From Allacma fusca (Eukaryota > Arthropoda > Collembola > Symphypleona > Sminthuridae): a stretch of 64,000 nucleotides of DNA. Both the position numbers and the translations under genes were made by a program. The number at the start of each line of letters is the position of its first letter. Position 1 is the first letter of the stretch. The DNA lies in NCBI GenBank assembly GCA_947179485.1, contig OX359246.1, positions 74,489,508 to 74,553,507 on the forward strand, in the 5' to 3' direction. This document shows positions 24,232 to 35,575 of this stretch, in pieces. The notes below the pieces were generated by a model. It was not told the DNA's origin. It ran no database searches and worked only from the letters and a program-made list of their open reading frames with translations.

Positions 24232-27200
24232 ATGATACTAAAAAGCTTGCGATTTCAAACTCTGTCTCAAATTTTATTTTTACTGGTAGTTTGTCTTCAA
24301 AAATCGGATTCCGTGAAACTGGACCCAAATGGGGGCTACCATTTAACCATAGCTGTGAGTCAAAGCACAAATCAGCCCTCTAATGTGCCAGAATTTATAG
24401 AAAATATCAAAGTAAGAATATTTTTAAAGTAATTACTTCCCATTATAATGTCAAAGATAATTATTGCGTGAATTGTAATTATTCTGAACATATTTTGGAT
24501 ATTTAAGCAAATATTATTGTTGTAATTTGCAACAATTGTCAGAAAGTAATTACTTCATAGCTTTCCTTTACATTGTGAGTAATTACATTTAACACAAAAT
24601 AATTCTGGATAATTGTAGGCTCAGTTGACGGAATTCTCGAAGTTTCTATTTACTGCCACGGAGAGACGTTTCTTTGTAAATAATGCGAATTTGATTTTGC
24701 CCTATCACTGGGAATTGGGGGAGTATAGTGGTGGAGAAAGAGTTGCAGTAATTGGGTAAGTTATTTGTCGTTAATACAATTTAAATACTATATTGCTAGT
24801 AATGCATATCATCTCACAATTGCGAGTTTAAGCTTAAATTTTTGAAATTGTTTGCTAATAAATAATACTGTAATTACTCCAGTAACGCAGGACTGAAAGG
24901 CTTTTATTTACGGGGAAATACATTTTAACTCGTGACGTACTCAGACTTTAATTCTTAAATTTTTCAGAGACAACTACTTGAACGCAGACGTAAGGCTGAG
25001 TAAAATTTTTGAAGCTCCTCATGTGAATAATCCAAACGAATGTGGCCTTCCCGGAGATTACATTGAACTTCCATTGGATTTTTTCCAGAATGTTTCTTTA
25101 GGATATGGTCTGCCTTGTAAGTGCATTCAATTGAACTCCCGTGACTGTAAAATAATCCGAAGCAGCTATTTTCCAATTATAGGCCTGTCTTTCCCGAATG
25201 AGCCGATGAATGAATCTGGCGCAAAAATGTACAAATGTGTCAACAGTTGTGACCAGTAATAATTGGATACATTAATTATGTTAATCTGTTTCAGCCAAAG
25301 TCATGCTTACTGCTTGGGCCCGCTATCGTTGGGGAACTTGGGACGAGCATGGCTACCCGGGTGATCGTCGATTCCCGTATTTTTATAAGCCAAGTGAAAT
25401 TTCCCCGTGGATACCAACAGGATGCTCAGATGTGGAATTGCATGGAGAGATTAAAGATTTGTGCGTTTAATTTAACATCTTTTTTTTATTTTGTGCCTGA
25501 AATGATTATAGTAATTTCGCTCGTAGAAGATCTTAAGCATATAGCTATTTTTGGATAACGTTTGTTCACAAATTATTGAAATTATTCCAGCGAAAATAAT
25601 ACTTGCGACGCCACGGACGAATACTACCCTCCAGGGGGAAATTGCCGCTTTGTCCCTAATAGCGAGCAAGAGGCTAAAAGCTCTCTCTCTTACTTCCACT
25701 GGCTGGACTCAGTGACGACATTTTGCAATGAGGAGACTCATGACCCAAATGCTCCAAACAAGCAGAATCTATATTGTGACTACCAGAGCATTTCAGAAGT
25801 AATTTCGAATAGTCCGGATGGAATTGCTACGGCTAACAGTCAGCCTCCAGATGAACTCCCATCCTTCAACTTTCAAATTAGCCTTGAAAACCGGAAGCCT
25901 CTGTTTTATCTCCTTGTGGATAGCTCTAGATTTAGGGTAAGTTTTTTCCTGTCGCAGTAAATATTTGGTGTAAATTAATTAATAGTATATAAATAGTCAA
26001 TGCATTCTCTATACCCCATCTTCCTTGAAAATGAAACAATGTTAGACTCTTATGGAGGGAAACGGTCACAAGCTGAAAATCCAACACTGCATGAGACAGG
26101 AATGTTCCCTAATAATTGTATTAAATATGTGAGGATAAATGCTCATGAAAATTTGTCTTCATGGTAGAGTAAGCATATGCTCTCATAAGTAGCACACTAC
26201 TATGATGGAAGGTAAATAGGAGTTTATACTTTTTTTACCCATCCCCGTTTGTTTTGTGGTGTAGTAATTACGTAATAGATACATACAGAAATGTTGCGAC
26301 AAGGGGTCCGTAAAGCGAGGAGTATAATTTAGGAGGTACTAAGGGTAGTGCTCTTGTAAAGAGAAATCTCCGTACAAATGACTTCTTTGTTTTTCAAGTG
26401 TAACTTTTTTGAGGCCTGTAAATACATAAATTGAAATTGGGATAAAAACTTGAAAAGTACAGTGAATTTCCCATATAGTGGTTTCCTCTTAGATGGCATT
26501 CCCTCTTTAATGGCATCAAAAATCCCTCCCTAGAGGTTTGCAATGTTAAAGGTATACAGTATAGTGGCACCCGCTTTTGTGGTATTCCCTCTATAATGCC
26601 ACTAATTAGGTGTTACGGTGGCTCAGACAATGCAAAATTATAATGGCAGTTGGCATAAAATTAGCTAGATAATGGCTACAAAAGTATAACATGATGTTAT
26701 AAAACTTGCGGGCGGTTAATAATGCTTCTGTCGGTTGGTTCAATTTTAATTTCAAATGTTAATACAGTTTGATTATTATTGTGATTTACTGACGCCCTGG
26801 TATGATTAGCTGGATTTACGGCATATGATCCGTGACTTAAGTTAAAACGAACAGTTATAACACAAATCAATGCCATTTTTGCCTTGGCTCCCTTCTAATA
26901 AGTTTCAATTCGTGCTGGTTTTTTTAAATAAATTGAATTATTATATTGAAGATTTAAAATGACATTAAACATACAGTCAAGAAAACCCTCATTGTGAAAA
27001 AGAGTACTCAGTGGAAGTAATTCCCATTGCCATAATTCCAGGATTTTGGTTTCTGGAATGGTGACATTGCAGTCGAAAAGTTTGTTACGACTAATATTAT
27101 AAATAGTATGAGGAAGCCTAAAGTTACTGAACATCTTAAACTCAATGAAGCTTAGCATACCTCATAATTTTGAGTCTTCTGTGAAAATAAATAAATTTGT

Positions 27201-30200
27201 AAATGCATTTAGTTACAGTTATTGTCTAAAAACATTAATAGTATATAGTTAACCATTAGTAGCATATAGTGGCATCCCTATATAGTGGCAGGAATTTGTC
27301 ACTCCCTTGGAAACCACTATATAGGAAATTCACTGTATTGATTCTGCTAAAATGCAATTTTATTGCAATTTCCCAGGCCCCAGTAGAGGTTTTTGACTTA
27401 GTTTTGAATGAGACGAAGAAACTGTTGGAACATGAAAATCTCCAGGACATTCCTGTAAAGGCGGCTGTATTCCCATCAAAAGATCCCAGTTCCTCTAACC
27501 TAGAAGAAATCATTCCTTGGGGGTTTGTCTCTAATCTACAAAATGAATTGATGACGTAAGTTCAAACAATTGACCAGGTAGATTATTTTGTAATTTATTA
27601 ATATCCAATTAAAGGGTCAAATAAATTTTTGACACCCTCTTTCATTTTTATTTTAGCGGCATGGATCTCTTCAGAACTGGAACAAAATCGCAAGGAATTT
27701 TTAACGCCGCTATCATGGAAATTATAGAAGAATTGATCAGTGTTGGAAATCCGGCAGGAGCTGTTATTCTGGTGTTGAAGCATGGAGCCAGCTCGAATGT
27801 TTTCGGTAAAATTACCGGGTTTTAGAAACTCTAAATTCTAACCATTGCCTATTTTTAACTTCAAAAAATACTTATTTGTATTAATTCCAGATTCGGAAGT
27901 TTATGAATCCGAACTGATTTCACGGCTTAAGCAAGCAAAAATTATTCTTCATGCGCTGGAACTTTCGGGCACTATCATTGATCCACAATTGCATTTGGAG
28001 AAGATTTCTAAGGAGTCAGGTGGTGGACACATGGCCGTTAGTCAAACAATGTTCATGTCACCTAATTTCATCCGGAAAATTGCGACTAGCTTTGAGAGTC
28101 CCGTGATGCCTGACAAAGCCCAAGAAACGGTATTTGCATATAAGCGCACACAAATTTTATGCTCGTATAATTTAACTCAAAAACATTCTTTTCAGATTTC
28201 TATTGAATACAGAAGCGAAATATAATATTTTACTGTAGGTAGCTTATTTAATTATTTGACAGGTAGTCACTTCAGGGAGTGTATTCTAGTGCTGATTGTA
28301 AGAATTGTATGTTACACCGATTGGTTTCGAATTCCGAATATGTGACCCAACCATTTTAAATCGTGGAAAATCTTGCTAAATTAATTTTTGTAAAGAATTT
28401 TGAATCCTATTTTCTGAATATAATTAACGTCAATCACTGCCTTGAATATGTGTGAAGCAATTCACAGGAGCAGGGAAACTAGGGTTCAATTTAAACCTTC
28501 CGGGAGCATTAACCTCGTTGAAGATCTGTTAGAACTTGAGAGTAAGATAGAATTTAGATACTGAATATAAAAGAAACTTCAACATTGATTTCTTTTGTAG
28601 ATATTCATGGGTTATTTAAAACACCAAGAGCAGTTTACAATCCCTCTTGGAATGGCTGATTTTCCTGAGGGAACCATCGTCCAATTTGAAGTAACCACTA
28701 ACAGAAATACTGGCACCTCAACTAACCTCATTTCCCTAGTTGAAGGGAAGGGTGATGGAACACTCACATTGTCTTCAGAGGCCTTCGAATACGGAGACAC
28801 AGCCAGTGGAACCAACAGGAAGGTCCTGACCTATGATTTCTCATTCCCAGTAGACACTTTAATTGATGACTTCACCTTTGAACATGGTGGTTGCGCGGAC
28901 TGCATCGCTTGGGTCATGGGAACGGTTCAATATCCTCTGGATTTCATACTCCCTGAAGAAACAATTAATATTGAAGTGACCACATCCGAGACGGACATTG
29001 ACCTAGCGAAAAATCGTCCACTGCAAATTTTTGCCAAGTTAACTCGAGATGAGGCTCCAATTGTTGGAATAACGGATGTCCGAGCGGTTTTGCATGATTC
29101 TACAAGGAGAAAATCTTCAAACTATCTACTATTGAAAGATGATGGAGCCTATTCTGGAGATATCACTTCAAATGATGGAATTTACTCGGGAAGTATTGTC
29201 CCAGAAGAGGACGGTAGCTATTTTGTGACGGTGTTGGTAACGGGAGCGCGGCCCGAGGTGGATTTCTTGGAAGGGTTTACTCATATGGACTCGGCTATAC
29301 ATAGGCTCCTCCCAGTTCAACAAAGTCCGCTGGGTTGCGCAAGTAGCGCTAAAAGCTGCGCTGTTACAGTGGTGGATAGGTCGGTTGTAAAATTGGAGCA
29401 GTTTGGAAGTACCGTTTCAGTCAGGAATCAAGCCTCCTTTTTGGTGAGTTCGGGGATTGTTGCTGATGAGGCAAAATGACCTAAAGTCATTTCTAAAGCT
29501 TTACAAAAGTATGCACACGTTGGTCATTTTGCCTCTTCAGTGACAATATCTATAATTATTGAAATGTTGAAATTAGTCAAAACTTAGGGTACTGCAGTAT
29601 ACGATCCAAGTTTTTAAATTCCTGCTTTTAATTATGCTTTTGAAAGTACACAGATAATAAATACTGAAATCAAGGAATGATGCATACGCTAAAATCTAAT
29701 GCGTCGTTTAAATGTTGTCCTGATTTTATAGCCCCATGCCGCCCGGATTACAGACCTGGATGTGATAGCCTTGGATCATTATGAAGTTCGACTAACTTGG
29801 ACCGTCCCAGCCATTTTCGGTTCAGTAGAATCCCCAGGTATGTATGTTGATTTTGGGGTGGCATTCCTGCTGCTTTAATCGCACTCAATTATTTGAATCT
29901 GTGTGGCTATTTGGGATTACTTAGTGATAACGATACAGGGGAAAGGGGGTACAATGTACCTGTCTGAATAATACGCGGGTTGTACAGCCTACATCCTATG
30001 TTACGGTACCCCCTCCATTTGTTTTATTTTCAAGCATATGACAAAATTTGTAGCTACGAATTGCTTTTAAAGTATATGTGTACATACCCAATATTTTATG
30101 TGGATATCATTCAAATACGATTCTAACATACATTTTTTATTTCTGTTTTATAAATTGAAGAACTTGTCTACGAAATTGGGTCTTCAACATCACCCGAACT

Positions 30201-30796
30201 GCTTCGAACCGATTCAGGTTTTCAACGTGCTGATAAACACTCACCTTCATCGAGGGATGAGATATCGTACAAAACTGGAGACCGCTGTTCGGTCACACTA
30301 CTGATGGGAGATGTTGGAACAGTATTTTTTGCTGTGAAACTCTCACATGAACCTACGCCGGTAATGTTTTTCACATTTATTATAAATAAAAACAAATATA
30401 CTGAATATTAAGGGGATGTGTAAATGATGTATTTTTTTAAAAAAGGAGGATCATAATCCGCCTTCGAACGTTGAAAAAGCGACTCCGGTTGAAATTGCCG
30501 TAAAAACAACTACAACGACCACAACTGTGGCCACGCCCAGTACATCCACACGAGAAACGACGACAACGACCCGAGCGTCATCTACACCAACTGGAGAAAC
30601 TTCAACTGAGACTTCCACTTCACAAGAAGAACTTAAAACTAAGTACTGGTATGAGACCACAGAGGGTACTATTACATTAGGAGTTTTCGGTGCGGGGGTG
30701 GTGATTTTAATTGTGGGGTTTCTCATCTTCAAAGGATTTACTATTCGACGAAACACGCCTGCCCAAAATAAATCTCGGCAGGAAAGTGCACCTTGA
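24232..30796 (+). CDS. CLCA-type (calcium-activated chloride channel regulator) protein with degenerate catalytic sites
   Basis: Exons: 24232-24411, 24619-24755, 24968-25116, 25295-25460, 25591-25936, 27377-27555, 27657-27805, 27891-28129, 28601-29443, 29732-29837, 30161-30360, 30446-30796. They sum to 3045 nt with consistent phases, giving 1014 aa, near the family's usual length. Order: signal peptide (about 1-27), CLCA N-terminal domain with Cys-rich part, VWA-like domain (about 314-515), beta-sandwich region, FN3-like segment from about 797, Thr/Ser-rich mucin-like stalk, one membrane helix (about 975-996) and a short cytoplasmic tail. Family members are secreted or surface zinc proteases that shed themselves and modulate channels. 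Here the family's HEWAH zinc motif reads TAWAR (161-165), and the VWA metal site is DSSRF with KHGAS in place of TDGED. It is therefore probably a non-catalytic paralogue. Intron 5 contains a MITE. A possible AATAAA is at 31043. Confidence 0.92.
26460..27335. mobile_element. TA-flanked MITE, copy 2, in a CLCA intron
   Basis: The inverted ends are CAGTGAATTTCCCATATAGTGG on the left and its near-complement (CCACTATATAGGAAATTCACTG) on the right, each bordered by TA (26458-26459 and 27336-27337). The body is about 95% alike by eye to the copy at 48957-49834. An 87-codon minus-strand frame (27158-26895) is shared with the 4.2 kb copy but broken by a stop in the 49 kb copy, so I do not treat it as a gene. 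TIR style and TA target fit pogo/Tigger-like Tc1/mariner elements. Confidence 0.85.
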
Positions 30797-31530
30797 TTTC
30801 TAGTAACATGTAAACTACTTTATTAACTAGAAAATTGTTTTATATTACTATGGAAATGGATCCAGATGCACTGGGTTTGATTGCGATAAAATTAATTCTA
30901 GTGCCAAATAGGCTAAAGTCGAAAATGATTTGAAGCTAAATCCTTACGAGGAAATGCCATCTGTTCGTTATTTATCAAAAATTCCTATACACGAGCAATT
31001 GTGCGCAAGTAACGTGAAAACATGATTAAAACATTTTATGGCAATAAACGACTTAAACCGTTGACTCTAAACCCCAAAAAATACTTTTGTTTTTTCAGAT
31101 CAACCATCAACTTTCAGACATTTAATTTATTGGCATATGAAGGGATGATTGCGCATGGACCTAATTGTAATAAATGCTCTAAGAATATAACATGAAATAC
31201 ATTATGATAGACATTATAGATATATAATAATCAATGACATGTATCAATAGATCGTTCGAATTCTCCATCAGCATTAGTGTTAGGTAATGAGTAAAGTAGC
31301 AATTGTCTTTGCAGCAAAGTCAATAAATATTAGAGTAAATTCTCTTTCCATAGTGTGAAACATTCCCAATATGTTGCCCACATTGGCCACTGATGCTACA
31401 TTCTTTTCTAGATATGTATTTTGTATTCAGACGTCCAATTTTGAGTACCTTCGCGGTTTTTACATCCTCAATTTTGAAGGTTTGAGGACGCTGCGGGATA
31501 GAAAATGACCTTCCAAAAGTAGCAACATAG

Positions 31531-31730
31531 TAGTGCATCGCATGGGTTCAAAACAATCGAACCTGTACCTGGACCTGGACCCAAACTTTGGGTACCTCAA
31601 AAGCGTGAACCTGTACCTGAAAATGTACCCATTTAACAGGTTCAAATTTTTCGATCCCGAACCTGACCCAATCGCGTTTTCGTAGTACCCGCACCTGATT
31701 AGTACCTGAACCTGAAAAAGTACCCTAAAG
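31531..31730. mobile_element. truncated hAT-type element (GGTACAGGTTC family)
   Basis: It begins TAGTGCATCGCATGGGTTC, a variant of the end of the element at 15447-16647, and continues into inverted arrays of ACCTGTACC/GGTACAGG-type units. I could not find a matching right end or 8-bp duplication, so it is probably a one-ended relic. Confidence 0.6.
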
Positions 31731-31949
31731 ATATGTATTTCTCGGTTTAAATTTCATGCATGCGTTAACTGTTAACCTGTTTATGCTTGCGCTTTGAAAC
31801 CATAATCTAAACAATGTTTATACATAGGTATATAATGTTTTATTTTCAAAACATAAAAACTTATTGTTAGTCTGTAGTAATAACTAACAGCGTTCGTAAA
31901 TTATTTAAAAATTCATGTTTTCAATCAAAAAAAGGGTTGTCATCAGTAA

Positions 31950-32002
31950 GATTTGAACCCGTAATCCCTATTGGCAGGTTCGACACTTTACGTATTGTGC
32001 TA
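31950..32002 (-). other. tRNA-like internal promoter pair (SINE or tRNA pseudogene)
   Basis: On the minus strand, TAGCACAATACG (32002-31991) resembles a tRNA A box, and GGGTTCAAATC (31960-31950) resembles a B box. They are about 31 bases apart, as in a tRNA. The flanks do not pair as an acceptor stem, so a functional tRNA is unlikely. A tRNA-derived SINE head or decayed tRNA is the best guess. Confidence 0.3.
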
Positions 32003-32439
32003 CGAATGGAATTTTTCCATGAAGTTTTCAATTTTTTCACGCCCTTTCACGCCTCGGCGGGTCGAAATTTTTTGCGTGTAGAGTTGTTGTGACCTGACCC
32101 ACCGATTGGCGTGGGTTTGAATTCCGTGATATCATTTTAAAGAGGAGCTGTCCATTTAACCCCATGTATTTTGGCCTGGACGCACAGTTTACTGAATTAT
32201 TATAATTATTAGTAATAGATTGTGACAAGCGGGAGCAAGCTGTGCCCCAGTAACGCTTATACAAGTGCTACTTGCTTGCGACATTCATTTTTAAAATTTG
32301 ATGAGCAGAAAGGTAAGTTTTCAAATTTAGGGTCCGTAAGTCCGCACAAATGGAATGTATCGTAGTTTTGTCCGTCATTTCTAAAATTTAAAAAAAAAAC
32401 TCTTATGTAAGGACGCAATGAGTGGCTTAGGTAGGCGAA

Positions 32440-32766
32440 CTCGGTTGGACATCTTTACATTCATGATATTTATCACTGAAAACTTTCTCACTACTAATCA
32501 GTTTTGAGGGTTTACTCAATTTGCATATTGCTTTGAAGGACTTGTAAATGCGTCTGCACGATTACTAATTTTCATACATCTGAAGCGGGATATTTTGAGA
32601 TTACACTTCTGTCTGTTTATTTCCACGAAGGGTCCACAAGTGATATCGGACGTCTCAATTAATATTTTTTCTAATTTCGATTGTTCCTACAATCCACTCA
32701 CAAATTCATCTAACTGTTCGTGACCTTTGACGTCAATAAATTCCTCTCTGATTCGTCTTCAAAGTC
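32440..32766 (+). promoter_or_regulatory. conserved upstream region of family copy D
   Basis: About 300 bases upstream of the start codon align with 51960-52268 in front of copy F. Shared words include AAGCGGGATATTTT, ACACTTCTGT, GGTCCACAAGTG, CCACTCAC and AATAAATTC, then TCTTCAAA.TC next to the ATG. It is the best candidate for the promoter and 5' UTR. I could not fix a transcription start or a TATA box. Confidence 0.5.
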
Positions 32767-35575
32767 ATGGAAATGTAAGTCCAGTTTTTTTAGAACTTAA
32801 TTAGAAGAACACAACTGTTGCCTTTTGAACTGAATCTACTTTCTGGCGGAAGTCTAAAGATTCAAGCGCATTCCTGTGTTTGTCCTCCAATTAAAGAGAA
32901 GGAGATTTAAATGTCTTATGAGGGATTTTTGGCAGAGCTAAAACAAGGGAATCAAGATTCAGTCCCGATCTCGTCCTGGTATCTCCTTAAAAGTTGCTCA
33001 GGTCCGGTACCAACAAACCAACACAGGGTTACTTGACTCTGATTTGTATGTTGGAATCATTTTTATGAAGTTTTATTAAAATTTGATTGACAAATGATGT
33101 TGACCCACCTTGTCAGAATCAGAATATATGAATGCAGCGTCGTTAAGACTTATTTTTTCATCACCAGTGAACAAATTGTCTGCAGTGTTTTTTTGATTTT
33201 ATTTTTAAAGGAATTCAAAGACATTTCAAATGATAAAAGCAAATGAATACCATTTTAGTTCGAATTTGTTTCCATGTTCATTCCAACATTTTTTATTATT
33301 ATTAACAAACAACTTTGAAGAGACAAATAATAATCACCAACGAAAATTCGCAAATTGTTACTGGACAAAATTTCCTCCGCGAATGAATTTCTAATTAATT
33401 ACGTTGTCACGATCTTCGCACTTACGTGAATTGCTTAATTGTAATTTTGTTTAATCTGCGTCTCTGAATTTGCAGGAAAGATATCCTCCTTCGCATCGAG
33501 TCCCGATTGGACGATTTGACAAAAGCCTTTCATCAACTCAAATCCGAAAATGAAATCCTGCGGAAGGAGATCCTTGGAGTTTCGACTTCTCAAAATTCCG
33601 AGGCCGTGGGATTAATGGAAACCAGGTCTTTGAAAGAAATTGTCCAGCAAACGGAATTTTGTGTTAATAAACTTAATTCGAGCGAAAAAGAAAATCCGAA
33701 AAAGTCAAAGCCACGGGAAAAAGTGAAAACAATGGTCCGTGAAGAATGTAACAGCGAAAGTGGCAGTGAAGGAAGTGACAACGAAAGTTTCGAAGAATCA
33801 GAAGACAAATTTCCAGTTGTTGAAATTCGATCCAAAACTTTGGTGGAGGAAAGAGAAATTTTCAAGGAAATTTTTAGCAAATTGGGAGAAGAGAAAAAAG
33901 CCAAAGTTGGTGAAAGTCTTCAAGGAACTTCTGTTCAAAAGATTTCCTACTCAATTCCTTGGTTCACTGCGGTCCTGTCATCGTGTACTATGAAATTGTG
34001 TAAGATTAACTATTAACAATTAACTCAATTCCAAATCTTTGAAGTACTCGATGAAATCATTTAAAATTGGATACACATGATTTTTCAGCAAACTTTCTAG
34101 AGTCCACTCTCACAGATCCTCAGTATTGTTTTTGTGATGGCTCAAAAAACAGTCGACCAACGAGAGTAGTTGGAAATTTCAGTGAAGAGTTTTCTTTCAG
34201 TGGAGGAAAGTAAGTTAAAGAATATAACTTTCGAATGTACTACACCGTTTCCTTCACATATAAATACAAGAATTCATTCCTGATTATTTAATTATTACTC
34301 AAACAGTTCATACTGATTTACATTTTAGGTTATTATTCCAATTGTTTTTTTGTTCATGTTTGGAATTTGTTTCAGGGATCGTTGTGAATTCTTGTGTTCG
34401 TTCCTCATTACTAAAGTCCTGCGGTTAACCATTTATAGCCTGAGTTATTCTAATGGTAATATTATTTTCGGTATTGGATTCACCCCAGCGGACGTTCCTA
34501 CAAATCAATTATTGTTGAGCACATTATATTCCATGCCACCTGCACCGGATGTTTGGATGATGGCTGTAATAACTTTCACAATTTTCGATAATAACAAAAT
34601 GATTGCAGGAAAATCATTATATGAATTTATTTTTCGCAGAAAGAATATAGCAAAACACCACTGGAGCTTTTTGTGTCCCACGGAAATTTACTTGTGAGAG
34701 GTCACATGACCAACGGCCCAAGATCCATCGTCCTTATCGAAATAATGGAATTACTTGAAATCTCATGGCCACTTTCAGTGGTTAAAGGAAAAAAACGTTT
34801 AACCGATGGGAAAAGTCTTGAATTTAATCAACCCACAAATAAAGACAATACAATTTCAACATCAGTTGGGACAAGTGGACGATTTTCTTGCAATATTGAG
34901 ATTGGTGAGCGATATCAAACCTTTCAAAATTATTCATGGAAAAATAAATGAAGAACGTATAGTTACAATTGTTTTATTGTTTTTCAGCAAACTGTTTGAA
35001 TGTTCCGTTGAGAAATAGGAATAAATGGTATTCCAATTCCAACAAAAATGATTTTTGGCCTTTGGAAATTCAATCCTTTCATCGAGAAAGTTTTCTCGGA
35101 TCAAGTGTCACGTAAGACCTGATTTTATAAGTTTCAACACATGTGCAAATTGGTTTTATTGCGTTTAGTAATTTTAAATGATCATCTTTTAATTTTCACA
35201 GGAATTTCGACGCAATATTTGCCTACGAAATTGTTTCCACGGACCTCGCTTTGATAATTGCTTTGAAAGTTGGTCCTGGAACCAATTCATTTGCAGCTGC
35301 ATTTTCTCAAATTCCAGCCGTAAACGGGAAAAATGAACTGGAAGCGTTGATGAATCCAAATGAATGGAAAATCCATAATTACAAGAAATGTTCAAACGTA
35401 CGTATTTTCGTCTTCAAATATTTATTTTCCAGATGTATAATCACAAGTAATTATATGTACATTTTTGCAGGCAAGCAAAGCTTTGGAAGTTATTTCTGAT
35501 CGAAATATTCGAGCTGAAATTCTGATGACGGAAAAAGAGGAATCAATTTTTATAATCCGCATTTACGCAGTTTAG
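32767..35575 (+). CDS. tandem gene family, copy D: intact member, 510 aa, function unknown
   Basis: Exons: 32767-32774 (ATGGAAAT only), 33476-33999, 34089-34209, 34376-34565, 34640-34904, 34988-35111, 35202-35397, 35471-35575. They sum to 1533 nt in one open frame; intron phases are 2,1,2,0,1,2,0. The product starts MEMKDILLRIESRLDDLTK, a heptad-like coiled coil to about residue 40. A Lys/Glu/Ser-rich acidic linker with FPVVEIRSKTL follows. Next come short motifs shared by every copy: GNFSEEFSF, FGIGFTPADVPTN, MPPAPDVW, LLVRGHMTNGPRSI, RFSCNIEI, FWPLEIQSFHRES, STDLALIIALKVGPGTNSF and AEILMTEKEES, ending RIYAV. There is no signal peptide, membrane helix or known domain I can name. The C-terminal two thirds are beta-rich in pattern and hold scattered Cys. 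A cytosolic or nuclear oligomer is a guess. It is the only copy with a start codon, all splice sites and an open frame. Confidence 0.85.

Larger units (their letters stand above)
30797..32439. other. no protein gene; 3' flank of the CLCA-like gene and repeats
   Basis: Holds the probable 3' UTR of the CLCA-like gene, a truncated hAT-type arm (31531-31730) and a tRNA-like segment (31950-32002). Nothing else is recognisable. Confidence 0.45.

Noticed and set aside
25117..25259. Read-through of CLCA exon 3 into a Cys-containing tail
   Set aside because: A canonical GTAAGT donor at 25117 and the phase-matched exon at 25295 give the family's expected RWG-x-WDE text.
26895..27158. 87-89 codon frame shared by two MITE copies as a possible gene
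   Set aside because: The third copy has an in-frame stop, there is no similarity to a transposase, and sharing is explained by common descent of the element.
28197..28225. An extra CLCA exon (ISIEYRSE...) after the exon ending at 28129
   Set aside because: It leads straight to a TAA. Joining 28129 to 28601 keeps phase 0 and fits the family text.
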